Source: UBA1227 sp045642705 (GTDB lineage Bacteria; Bacillota; Clostridia; Oscillospirales; Acutalibacteraceae). Taken from it: a DNA stretch of 56,710 nt. Below, in pieces: positions 1 through 7,707 of this stretch. The notes beneath the pieces were generated by a model that did not search any database, was not told where the DNA came from, and saw nothing but the letters and a program-made list of their open reading frames with translations. Numbering within the stretch: position 1 is the first letter of the stretch; the number at the start of each line of letters is the position of its first letter. A program made the position numbers and the translations under genes. Location: positions 1-56,710 of the forward strand of contig JAZUJK010000024.1 of NCBI GenBank assembly GCA_045642705.1. The letters run 5' to 3'.

Positions 1-23
1 AAAGCAAAGGAAAACTTTGCTTT
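1..23. repeat. 9-bp hairpin upstream of transposase OrfA
   Basis: AAAGCAAAG (1-9) and CTTTGCTTT (15-23) are perfect inverted repeats around a 5-nt loop, 20 nt before the OrfA ribosome binding site. A hairpin here could limit translation of transcripts that read in from outside the element. That role is inference from other insertion sequences; the pairing itself is plain. Confidence 0.5.
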
Positions 24-57
24 CGCAAATCAATAATTTTGTGAGGAGGTTAGTTTG

Positions 58-447
58 ATGGCGTCAAAAGGGCAAAAGTTTAAAAAGTACACCCCAGAAG
101 AAAAAATTAGATATGCAAAAATGGTTGTTAACGGCGAAACTTCTGCTAAAGAGATTGCGAAAAAATTAAATACTGACCACAAAACCATTACTAGATGGCG
201 TGATTGGTTAATAAATTATGGAGAGGACTATTTTTTCGAAGAACATCGAGGAAAAAATTCAGGCAACCCATATGCTGCGCTTCACACAAGCAAGAACTTA
301 AGTGAATTAGAAAGACTAAAGTTAGAGAACACAAAACTCAAAGCAGAAAATATGAAGTTAAAAAAAGAGTATATGGTGAAAGGAGCTGGTGCCTACAGGG
401 AGAGCGTTTTAGAAAAAGAAAAACGTATGAAGTCATCGAAAAAATGA
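58..447 (+). CDS. IS150-type transposase OrfA (helix-turn-helix subunit)
   Basis: Small basic DNA-binding protein of about 129 residues that recognises the element's ends. A helix-turn-helix lies in the first 50 residues (TSAKEIAKKLNTDHKTITRW) and a leucine/lysine-rich coiled coil follows at about residues 80-105 (LERLKLENTKLKAENMKLKK), as expected for multimerisation. AGGAGG at 44-49 is 8 nt before the ATG at 58; a TTG at 55 is possible but spaced worse. The stop overlaps the OrfB start in ATGA (444-447). A fused OrfAB would need a -1 frameshift. Intact by length for the family, so potentially mobile. Confidence 0.85.
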   Translation: MASKGQKFKKYTPEEKIRYAKMVVNGETSAKEIAKKLNTDHKTITRWRDWLINYGEDYFFEEHRGKNSGNPYAALHTSKNLSELERLKLENTKLKAENMKLKKEYMVKGAGAYRESVLEKEKRMKSSKK

Positions 448-1289
448 GTGAGGAAATACCTGTCAAAGTGCTTTGTGAAATACTAAATATTAATCGTTCT
501 GGATACTACAAATGGAAAGCAAGACAAGGAACACTTAATAGATATGAGCAGAATCGAGAAGATTTAACAAAACTTCTTTTAGATGCTCATGGAAGGCACA
601 AAACATATGGATACCATCGTTTGGCGGATTTAATTAGACGTGAAACTGGATGGGTATTCTCTGACAATCTCGCTCATCAGTGCTGCAAATATGCAAACAT
701 CAAAGCTAAAGGAAGAAGAACATACAAGTATCACAAAGGAGAAGAACACGTTAAATTTCCAAATATGGTTGCAGGTCAATGGACAGCAACAAGGCCGATG
801 GAAATTGTTGCTTCTGATATGACGGTGTTAAAAACAAAAAACGGTACCAAGTATGAATGGACATACATACTTGATACCTTTAACAATGAAATTATTGCTT
901 CCTCGCTTTCTAAGAAGCCAGGAGATGTGAAACCATATTTTGATTGCTTAAAAGAACTTGTACAAAAAGCAAAAGAGCAGACAGCCCTAGTTGTTTTGCA
1001 CACCGACCAAGGATCTGTCTACTCATCCCGAGCTTTCGAACAAGCTCATGCTGATTGTACCAATTTGAAGAGATCAATGTCAAGGGTTGGAACCCCAACT
1101 GACAATCCAATCATTGAATCAATTAATGGATGGGTTAAGGAAGAACTGTATATTGACTTTGGATTATACAGATGCGAAGACGTTCCAAAACTCATTGATG
1201 AATACGTGCAATATTTCAACAATGATCGCTATTCAACAAAGTGTAAAGGAAAAACCCCAGTTCAGTATCGGACTGAACTGGGGTACTAG
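444..1289 (+). CDS. IS150-type transposase OrfB (DDE catalytic subunit)
   Basis: Integrase-core (rve) transposase of the IS3 family. The catalytic triad is visible: D125 (IVASDMT), D188 (HTDQGSVYSS) and E225 (DNPIIESINGW), with about 36 residues between the last two, close to the usual 35. The N-terminal region (LNINRSGYYKW) is the conserved HTH_21 segment that precedes the core. The -1 frame stays open upstream of the ATG and reads RKRKTYEVIEKM, which resembles the usual start of the OrfB part in OrfAB fusions. The last codons form a perfect 12-bp hairpin (1255-1283). No internal stop is seen. Confidence 0.9.
   Translation: MSEEIPVKVLCEILNINRSGYYKWKARQGTLNRYEQNREDLTKLLLDAHGRHKTYGYHRLADLIRRETGWVFSDNLAHQCCKYANIKAKGRRTYKYHKGEEHVKFPNMVAGQWTATRPMEIVASDMTVLKTKNGTKYEWTYILDTFNNEIIASSLSKKPGDVKPYFDCLKELVQKAKEQTALVVLHTDQGSVYSSRAFEQAHADCTNLKRSMSRVGTPTDNPIIESINGWVKEELYIDFGLYRCEDVPKLIDEYVQYFNNDRYSTKCKGKTPVQYRTELGY
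1255..1283. terminator. 12-bp hairpin inside orfB 3' end, terminator-like on the minus strand
   Basis: CCCCAGTTCAGT (1255-1266) and ACTGAACTGGGG (1272-1283) pair perfectly around a 5-nt loop, within the coding sequence of OrfB. On the minus strand the stem is followed at once by TTTTT (complement of A1250-1254), the layout of an intrinsic terminator. On the plus strand T1293-1298 follow only after a 9-nt gap. It could end transcripts of the minus-strand gene at 1347 running into the element. Confidence 0.65.
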
Positions 1290-1346
1290 GACTTTTTTAG
1301 TGTCTACTTTTTGTTGACAACTTCACGAAATGGGGAGGTATTTTTT

Positions 1347-2933
1347 TTATTCTTCTTCAGTTTTTTCAGGTTCTGTTTCTTCTTCGGTTTCTGCCTCTTC
1401 TGAAGACTCTTCTGCTTCAGTCTCTTCTACATCAGCTACAACTTCAATTTCTTCAGTTTCAGCATCCGCAACTTCATCATCCGACGAAGCATATTCCTCT
1501 ATAATCTTATCGACATCATCCGATTCATCTTCTGCAGGGGTTTCCTCTTCAGGAGCCTCTTCGAAATCATCAACTGTAAGTTCTTCACCAGTGATGGATG
1601 TGAGCGAATCATTTCCTTCAGGAGCAATTATCTTAAACTTATCTTTAACTTTCTCTACTCTCTTATTGCTCTTCTTAACCTTGTTATAGATTCTAAGACC
1701 AATAATTGAAAGTGCAAGTATTGCAACTATTGCTGCAAGCACAATTACGAGAATAAGCCAACCTGGAAGTTTTACTTTATCATTCTTACCATCTGATAGA
1801 TTAAGGCCATCAAGTGCTTCCAAAATCTCATATCTTGCTGCATCAATTTGGTTGAGTGATACTGCACCCTTAGTTGAATATGTTAGGGCCTCTTCACGAG
1901 CCTTTGCAAGCTGTTTTACAGTAACCTTAGTATATTCATTAGAAGTAATCTTAGCCTCTGCGTCAGCAACGAGAGTAGCAAGTTCCGAACGATACTTCTC
2001 AACCTGTTTTAGATAAGCTGCAAGTTCACTTGGATAGTCTGTTTCAATAATACTTACGCCAGACTCAATAAGTTCTTCCCAACCGCGTGTACGGTCATCT
2101 CTATTGCCGCAGAGGTTTGGTTCTGTCATCGAAACAAATGCTCTACCCTTAGATGCGAACAAATCAAGTACCACAGTTTTAAATACATTGGATGTGGACT
2201 TATCAGACTGTAGCTCTACGAGCATAGCACCCGCTGCCAAGGCGTCCTTTACGAATGTCTTAGCGGAGCCACCGCTCTCGAGTCCATAGAGAGCGGATAC
2301 ATAGACATGCTTGCCTTCCTTTGATAAGAAGTTCTTGATACCGTCTATGCTTGTTGCGCCACGTATAATGACACTGTCAGTGGCGCCGAGTGTTCCAGCA
2401 AGCTTGTCTATCTGCTCCGCATACTTCCATCCATCATTTACCATGATGATGGCCTTGCCAGCGGCAGCAGTGATGGCATCACTGAGTGATGCAGGCTTGC
2501 AGCCTGTAGGGTCTGCAAGTATTCCACCATGACCAGCTTTTAGAACAAAGTTCTCCTGTAATTCTTCAAGAGTATAATCTGCAACACTTCCGCCAACGAA
2601 TGATCCATTGTCATGTTTCGCACATGTTGTTGCAAGGTCAGATGTTGTAAGAAGCACCAACTGCTTATCCTTAGTAAGTTGAACATTAACAGAGATAATG
2701 TCAATTCCCATTGCTATACAATTGTTAATTCCTTCAACAGAATTTTCAGGGTATTCCTTGCTATTACCATATCTTGCTACAGAAAGAACTCTTCCATTGG
2801 CATTTTCAAAAGCCAATGTAATTTCACTCTTTTCTGGCTCTGCAGCCGGTTTTTCTTCCGGTGCTGCAAAAGCAGGAATAGCAAATCCAAGAACAAGTAT
2901 TATAGTAATTAATATAGATACTATCCTATTCAT
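1347..2933 (-). CDS. Membrane-anchored degenerate glycerophosphodiester phosphodiesterase-fold protein
   Basis: 528 residues. The order is signal peptide (1-23, cut near AFA-AP), GDPD-like TIM barrel (about 45-310), a FIVAR-like helical domain (about 313-377, with the LVADAEAKI...YTKVTVKQL pattern), one membrane helix (391-413), then a cytoplasmic tail whose last 80 residues are very rich in Glu, Asp and Ser. The family's active site is absent: the HRG motif reads RYG (54-56), the Glu/Asp metal ligands read S81 and N83 (SVNVQLTKD), and the HD motif reads TTSD (96-99). Only PEN (62-64) is kept. It is probably a binding or scaffold protein at the cell surface. The start has AAGGAGG at good spacing. 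Confidence 0.75.
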   Translation of the reverse strand: MNRIVSILITIILVLGFAIPAFAAPEEKPAAEPEKSEITLAFENANGRVLSVARYGNSKEYPENSVEGINNCIAMGIDIISVNVQLTKDKQLVLLTTSDLATTCAKHDNGSFVGGSVADYTLEELQENFVLKAGHGGILADPTGCKPASLSDAITAAAGKAIIMVNDGWKYAEQIDKLAGTLGATDSVIIRGATSIDGIKNFLSKEGKHVYVSALYGLESGGSAKTFVKDALAAGAMLVELQSDKSTSNVFKTVVLDLFASKGRAFVSMTEPNLCGNRDDRTRGWEELIESGVSIIETDYPSELAAYLKQVEKYRSELATLVADAEAKITSNEYTKVTVKQLAKAREEALTYSTKGAVSLNQIDAARYEILEALDGLNLSDGKNDKVKLPGWLILVIVLAAIVAILALSIIGLRIYNKVKKSNKRVEKVKDKFKIIAPEGNDSLTSITGEELTVDDFEEAPEEETPAEDESDDVDKIIEEYASSDDEVADAETEEIEVVADVEETEAEESSEEAETEEETEPEKTEEE

Positions 2934-3039
2934 ATCATATTTGCCTCCTTTATTGAGGTTTTCAACGTGAACATTTTAGCACGAATGCTTCAATAAATAA
3001 AGGTTTTATATTTTTATTAATAATATAATAATATACAAA

Positions 3040-3067
3040 AGGCTCGCACGGTCACCCATGCGAGCCT
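3040..3067 (-). terminator. Intrinsic terminator after the 3112-4203 gene
   Basis: Nine-bp stem AGGCTCGCA/TGCGAGCCT with a 10-nt loop, followed on the minus strand by TTTTGTATATT. It separates the two minus-strand membrane-protein genes into different transcription units. Confidence 0.7.
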
Positions 3068-3111
3068 ATTTTATAGTCTAATCTGCTCTATTTATAGCGG
3101 TTTAGTACACC

Positions 3112-4203
3112 TTAGTTGAAGCTAATACCAAGGAGACCGAGGAGCTGCCAGAGTCCGCTTGATGTATCAATATTGATACCGCCAAGGAATTCACCAAGGT
3201 TACCAAGAGCAATTGATGTACCCTCAAGCAAACTGCCCATACCATCAAGTACGTTCTGTAACTGATCAGGGTCAATTTCGATATCAATGCTTCCAAGTGT
3301 TTCACCGAGATCACCAAGAGCTGTACCGATACCACCGAGGAGGTCATTAGTACCACCAAGGAGTGCGCCCATGTTATCCATGAGAGCTGCGATATCTGAT
3401 GCATTAATGCTGCTAGCAATAATAGGCATAACCTCTGAAAGAGTCTGTGTCATGTCACCCATCATGTCGCCGATAGCACCAACGAGCTTAGAAACGTCTT
3501 CTGGATCGATCTGTTCAGCAACACCAACGAGAGCGTCTGAACCAGAAACAAGAAGCTTACCTGTTGAATCAAGGAACTGCATGAGACCAGCCATAAGTGC
3601 CTCAATAGCAGCTGGATCAATACCAAGAGCCTCGATAAGTCCTGGAAGACCATCAATAGCAAGTCCCTGAAGCATATCGCCAAGTGTATCCATCATTGAC
3701 ATAAGTCCTGGAAGCAACTGAGCCATAGCCTTGTCGAGACCAGTCATCATACCAACAAGTACGCCAAGCATCTGAGACAAGTAGTTCATCATGCCAGCAA
3801 GGTCAATCTGATTGATGCCTTCAAGCATTACGATAACTTGCTCAAGGAGACGAGTGAGCTGTTCAACCATTACAGGTACGTATGTAAGTGATTCAACAAG
3901 TCCGTCCCAAATAATTCCGAAGTCACCCATTACATTCTTGAGGAATGGTACAACAGTATCAAGTACTGGGTCAGCGTATCTCCAAAGCACAAAGAGAAGT
4001 GCTCCGCTGATTACCATCATCATCATTGCTACGAATAAGCAAATAATAGCAATGATAAGACGAATGTTTGAGCGTGATCTTAATTTTTCCTGGTAGTCTA
4101 AGGATTTGGTGAGTCTCTGAGCTTCAAGAGTGTTGGAAACACGCATGAGAGCTTCGCCGATCATCTGTTCCTCAGAAGATATGGTGCGTCTTCTTTCGTC
4201 CAT
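3112..4203 (-). CDS. Single-pass membrane protein with Leu/Met/Gly-rich repetitive ectodomain, function unknown
   Basis: 363 residues from the ATG at 4203, preferred because GAGGG lies 7 nt upstream; an ATG at 4230 (372 residues) has only a weak GGA. A charged cytoplasmic N-terminus (1-47) is followed by one membrane helix (48-74) and a long extracellular part built of amphipathic helices separated by Gly. Residues about 278-316 and 322-348 look like two copies of one unit (MG-LL-GT--LG-LGE-LG-I-ID). After K239 there is no Lys, Arg or His for 124 residues, and the ectodomain has no Cys. I do not recognise a family. The pattern recalls lipid-binding or tape-measure-like helices, but that is only appearance. 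Confidence 0.65.
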   Translation of the reverse strand: MDERRRTISSEEQMIGEALMRVSNTLEAQRLTKSLDYQEKLRSRSNIRLIIAIICLFVAMMMMVISGALLFVLWRYADPVLDTVVPFLKNVMGDFGIIWDGLVESLTYVPVMVEQLTRLLEQVIVMLEGINQIDLAGMMNYLSQMLGVLVGMMTGLDKAMAQLLPGLMSMMDTLGDMLQGLAIDGLPGLIEALGIDPAAIEALMAGLMQFLDSTGKLLVSGSDALVGVAEQIDPEDVSKLVGAIGDMMGDMTQTLSEVMPIIASSINASDIAALMDNMGALLGGTNDLLGGIGTALGDLGETLGSIDIEIDPDQLQNVLDGMGSLLEGTSIALGNLGEFLGGINIDTSSGLWQLLGLLGISFN

Positions 4204-4266
4204 ATCATTTCCCTCACTTTCAATATTCATTATTTCCGAGCAGAATTTTATCCACTATGAAAGAAA

Positions 4267-4295
4267 TTATATATTATAATTATTCAAAAATCAAC
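4267..4295 (-). promoter_or_regulatory. Predicted sigma-A promoter for the 3112-4203 gene
   Basis: On the minus strand TTGATT (4295-4290) and TATAAT (4272-4267) are 17 bp apart, about 65 bp before the chosen start. The -10 is consensus. Confidence 0.55.
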
Positions 4296-4507
4296 ATAAA
4301 TTAGAGAAATTTTTCCATTTTTTGTGTTTTTTCGTCATTTTTGCCACTCAAAAAACAACAAAATTTTGTGGTTCATAAAAAATTCCCCACAAAATGTGCT
4401 AATTGGTTCGTAATTCATTGCATTTTGACATTCGCAAAATGCACAAACAAGCCAAAAAATACCATTGCTTTTTTGTAAAAAATAGTTAAAAAATTCGCCC
4501 CAATCTA

Positions 4508-4536
4508 TTGAATGTAGAGGCGAAATTTGTTATCAT
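4508..4536 (+). promoter_or_regulatory. Predicted promoter of the glycogen operon
   Basis: TTGAAT (4508-4513) and TATCAT (4531-4536) with a 17-bp spacer, giving a predicted start near 4543. The glgB ribosome binding site GGGG (4565-4568) lies 8 nt before its ATG. Confidence 0.55.
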
Positions 4537-4576
4537 ATAAATTGTATCTTTATACTCAAAATTAGGGGCAAAATTT

Positions 4577-6499
4577 ATGGCAAAAGAGAGACCAAACCTT
4601 GATTACCCAATCTATCTATTTCATCAAGGCAACAATGCAAAAGCCTATGAAATTATGGGTTCTCACAGGATTGACAAGAAAACAGTAGTATTCCGTATAT
4701 GGGCGCCTCATGCTGCGTCCGTATCGGTAGTTGGAGATTTCAACAATTGGGATGCAAATGCCAATCGCATGTATAAAATTAGCGATGGCATTTGGGAGAC
4801 CGAAATCTCCGACCTCATCGATGAATACACAATATATAAATACAATATCACCGCTGCGGACGGACGCTCTATCATGAAGAGCGACCCATATGGCTATCAT
4901 ATGGAAACCCGTCCAGGAACCGCCACCAAGTTTTATGACCTGGAAGGATACAAATGGCACGATAGTGAGTGGCTCAAAAAGCGTGCCAACTCACGTATCT
5001 ACGACCTTCCGGTCAACATTTACGAAGTTCACGCCGGTTCCTGGCGCAGGTATGAAGATGGCAATATGTTCTCATATCGCAAGCTCGCAGAAGAACTTGT
5101 CCCTTATGTAAAAGAAATGGGATATACCCACATCGAATTTATGCCTCTATCCGAATATCCATTTGATGGATCGTGGGGATATCAAGTAGGTTGCTACTAT
5201 TCCGCAACTTCTAGATATGGAACACCAGAGGACCTTATGTATCTCATCGATACATGCCACAAAGCAGATATCGGAGTAATTCTTGACTGGGTACCAGCTC
5301 ACTTCCCAAGAGACGAATATGGTCTATTTGAATTTGATGGTGAGGCATGCTATGAGTATGCCGATCCTAAAAAAGGTGAGCACAAATCTTGGGGAACTAA
5401 AGTATTCGACTTTGGCAGAAATGAAGTACAGAGTTTCCTCATCTCGAATGCCGAATTTTGGCTAGATAAGTACCACTTTGACGGAATTCGTGTGGATGCC
5501 GTAGCATCGATGCTCTATCTAAACTATGATAGAAAAGACGGCGAATGGATTCCAAATATCAATGGTGGTGTTGAGAACCTCGAGGCGGTTGCCTTCCTAA
5601 GAAAGCTCAACGAGCACCTCTTCTCCGAACACGGCGACATTATGATGATAGCCGAGGAGAGCACGGCATGGCCTATGGTTTCCAAGCCAACCGATATGGG
5701 TGGTCTCGGTTTCAACTTTAAATGGAATATGGGTTGGATGAACGATGTCATTCGCTACTTCAATCTAGACGGTCTAAGCAGAAAGTATAACCATGACTGT
5801 CTCACATTCTCATTCTTCTATGCTTTTTCTGAGAACTTCATACTTCCAATCTCACATGATGAGGTTGTTCATGGCAAGGGTTCTCTCATAAATAAACATC
5901 CAGGCAATCCTGATAATCCAGAGGAATATCAGCAGAAATTTGCAGGGCTCCGCTCTATGCTCGCTTACATGTATTCACATCCAGGCAAGAAATTGCTGTT
6001 TATGGGTTCTGAATTTGGTCAGTTCAAAGAGTGGGATTTCGCAGATGAGCTTGATTGGAAAGTTCTCGACTACGATATGCACAGGAAGACACAGGAGTTT
6101 ACAAAAGCGCTCAACCACTTCTACCTTGACAACTCCCCTCTATGGCAAATCGATTACAGTTGGGAAGGCTTCGAGTGGATTATTCCAGATGACAATTGCA
6201 ATTCCGTCCTCGCTTACAAGCGTATCAATGATGCAGGCGAAGAAATTTATGCAATTCTAAACTTCACTAAGGTAAATCGCGAAGGATATATGTTTGGCTC
6301 AGATGCTGGAACATTTGAGGTTATATTTAATACGGACGATCCAAAATTTGGTGGAACTGGATATAGTACAACCGGCAAATTAGTTGCAACAGATATCCCA
6401 ATGCACAACAAGCAAAACAGTCTAAAAGTAAACCTTGCAGGCAACTCCGCTCTTTTCCTTAGAAAAGTAGCAGCGAAGCCTCGCAAAAAAGGAGAATAG
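4577..6499 (+). CDS. glgB: 1,4-alpha-glucan branching enzyme
   Basis: Forms alpha-1,6 branches in glycogen by transferring cut alpha-1,4 chains. An N-terminal CBM48 domain (about 25-120, FRIWAPHAASVSVVGDFN) precedes a GH13 barrel. All four GH13 regions are present: DWVPAHF (237-243), GIRVDAVASM with nucleophile D307, MIAEEST with acid/base E360, and ISHDEVVHGKG with H427-D428. Length 640 is normal for the family. First gene of glgBCDA, with glgC starting 2 nt after its stop. Cytoplasmic. Confidence 0.97.
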   Translation: MAKERPNLDYPIYLFHQGNNAKAYEIMGSHRIDKKTVVFRIWAPHAASVSVVGDFNNWDANANRMYKISDGIWETEISDLIDEYTIYKYNITAADGRSIMKSDPYGYHMETRPGTATKFYDLEGYKWHDSEWLKKRANSRIYDLPVNIYEVHAGSWRRYEDGNMFSYRKLAEELVPYVKEMGYTHIEFMPLSEYPFDGSWGYQVGCYYSATSRYGTPEDLMYLIDTCHKADIGVILDWVPAHFPRDEYGLFEFDGEACYEYADPKKGEHKSWGTKVFDFGRNEVQSFLISNAEFWLDKYHFDGIRVDAVASMLYLNYDRKDGEWIPNINGGVENLEAVAFLRKLNEHLFSEHGDIMMIAEESTAWPMVSKPTDMGGLGFNFKWNMGWMNDVIRYFNLDGLSRKYNHDCLTFSFFYAFSENFILPISHDEVVHGKGSLINKHPGNPDNPEEYQQKFAGLRSMLAYMYSHPGKKLLFMGSEFGQFKEWDFADELDWKVLDYDMHRKTQEFTKALNHFYLDNSPLWQIDYSWEGFEWIIPDDNCNSVLAYKRINDAGEEIYAILNFTKVNREGYMFGSDAGTFEVIFNTDDPKFGGTGYSTTGKLVATDIPMHNKQNSLKVNLAGNSALFLRKVAAKPRKKGE

Positions 6500-6501
6500 A
6501 T

Positions 6502-7707
6502 ATGGCAAGAAAAAATGAATGTATTGCAATGCTACTTGCAGGTGGTCAAGGAAGCCGTCTTGGTATCCTCACCAAGAATATTGCCAAGCCTGCAGTTCCA
6601 TTTGGCGGAAAATATAGAATCATCGACTTTCCACTTTCCAACTGCGTAAATTCTGGTATTTACACAGTTGGTGTACTAACACAGTATCAGCCACTCGAAC
6701 TCAACGACTACATCGGAAATGGTGAGCCTTGGGATCTCGACCGTGCAAATGGTGGTGTACATATCCTTTCTCCTTATCAGCAGATTGAAGGAACAGAATG
6801 GTACAAGGGCACAGCAAATGCTATCTATCAAAATATAAACTTTATTGATAAGTACGACCCTGAATATGTTGCCATCCTCTCTGGTGACCACATATATAAG
6901 ATGGATTATGCAGAGATGCTCCATTTCCATAAGGAAAAGGGTGCAGCTTGCACAATCGCTATGCTTGAGGTTGATTGGTCAGAAGCTTCTCGATTTGGCC
7001 TCATGATAGTAAATGATGATGGAACAATTGCTGAATTTGAAGAAAAGCCAGCAAATCCACGTTCCAACAAAGCATCTATGGGTGTATATATCTTCACTTG
7101 GTCCAAGCTCCGTCAATATCTAATTGACGACGAGGCCAAGGAAGGTTCTTCCAACGACTTTGGTAAGGATGTAATTCCTGCAATGCACAGTGCAGGAGAA
7201 AAAATGGTTGCTTACCCATTCAAGGGATATTGGCGAGATGTTGGTACAATCGATAGCCTATGGATGGCAAACATGGACCTTATCTCCCCTGAGGCAGAGA
7301 TTAAACTCGATGATCCATCTTGGAAAATCTTTGGTAGAAACCCAAGTGCTCCTCCTCAGTACATTGCTGATACAGCAAGTGTACAGAATTCAATAATCGC
7401 AGAGGGTTGCGAGATTGAAGGAAATGTTGATTTCTCAGTTCTTTTTGCAAATGTAACAGTTGAGGAAGGCGCAACAGTTCGCGATTCAATTATCATGCCA
7501 GGCTCTATTGTTAAAAAAGGAGCCACTGTTCAATATTCAATCGTTGCAGAGAATGCAGTAATTGAAGAAAATGCAAAAGTTGGAGCAAGACAGCAAGACT
7601 GCGAGCCTGAGGATTGGGGTATCGCTGTCGTAGGTGAGAATGTCACAATCGGCAAGGGCGAAACAGTTGCTCCAAAAGCAATGATTGGTGAAAAGGAGGA
7701 AGCATAA
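6502..7707 (+). CDS. glgC: Glucose-1-phosphate adenylyltransferase, catalytic subunit
   Basis: Makes ADP-glucose from ATP and glucose-1-phosphate, the committed step of bacterial glycogen synthesis. The N-terminus carries the nucleotide-binding signature LAGGQGSRLGILTKNIAKPA (residues 12-31) and PFGGKYRIIDFPLSNC. SGDHIYKMDY marks the sugar-nucleotide fold, and a C-terminal left-handed beta-helix (about 290-385) supplies subunit contacts. AAGGAG at the end of glgB serves as ribosome binding site. It is paired with GlgD by a 1-nt overlap (TAATG), suggesting coupled translation of the two subunits. Confidence 0.97.
   Translation: MARKNECIAMLLAGGQGSRLGILTKNIAKPAVPFGGKYRIIDFPLSNCVNSGIYTVGVLTQYQPLELNDYIGNGEPWDLDRANGGVHILSPYQQIEGTEWYKGTANAIYQNINFIDKYDPEYVAILSGDHIYKMDYAEMLHFHKEKGAACTIAMLEVDWSEASRFGLMIVNDDGTIAEFEEKPANPRSNKASMGVYIFTWSKLRQYLIDDEAKEGSSNDFGKDVIPAMHSAGEKMVAYPFKGYWRDVGTIDSLWMANMDLISPEAEIKLDDPSWKIFGRNPSAPPQYIADTASVQNSIIAEGCEIEGNVDFSVLFANVTVEEGATVRDSIIMPGSIVKKGATVQYSIVAENAVIEENAKVGARQQDCEPEDWGIAVVGENVTIGKGETVAPKAMIGEKEEA

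Larger units (their letters stand above)
1..1319 (+). mobile_element. IS3-family (IS150-type) insertion sequence, left end outside window
   Basis: Two overlapping transposase frames (helix-turn-helix OrfA, then DDE OrfB in the -1 frame) are the hallmark of the IS3 family, IS150 branch. The right terminus is probably the stretch TGTCTACTTTTTGTTGACA at 1301-1319, ending in the CA expected of this family. The matching left terminal repeat would lie before position 1, so the target duplication cannot be read. The element abuts the 3' end of the minus-strand gene at 1347 with only 27 bp between, so it probably landed in that gene's downstream region. Both frames look intact. Confidence 0.88.
4231..4576. 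other. AT-rich divergent intergenic region upstream of glgB
   Basis: 346 bp without a credible gene. It is rich in A and T tracts (for example 4300-4335 and 4360-4385), which may bend DNA. It holds the divergent promoters listed separately. I see no riboswitch motif and no clear operator palindrome. Confidence 0.6.

Noticed and set aside
1330..1689. Open frame on the plus strand rich in Ser
   Set aside because: It is antisense to the Glu/Ser-rich tail of the minus-strand gene; the low-complexity codons keep it open.
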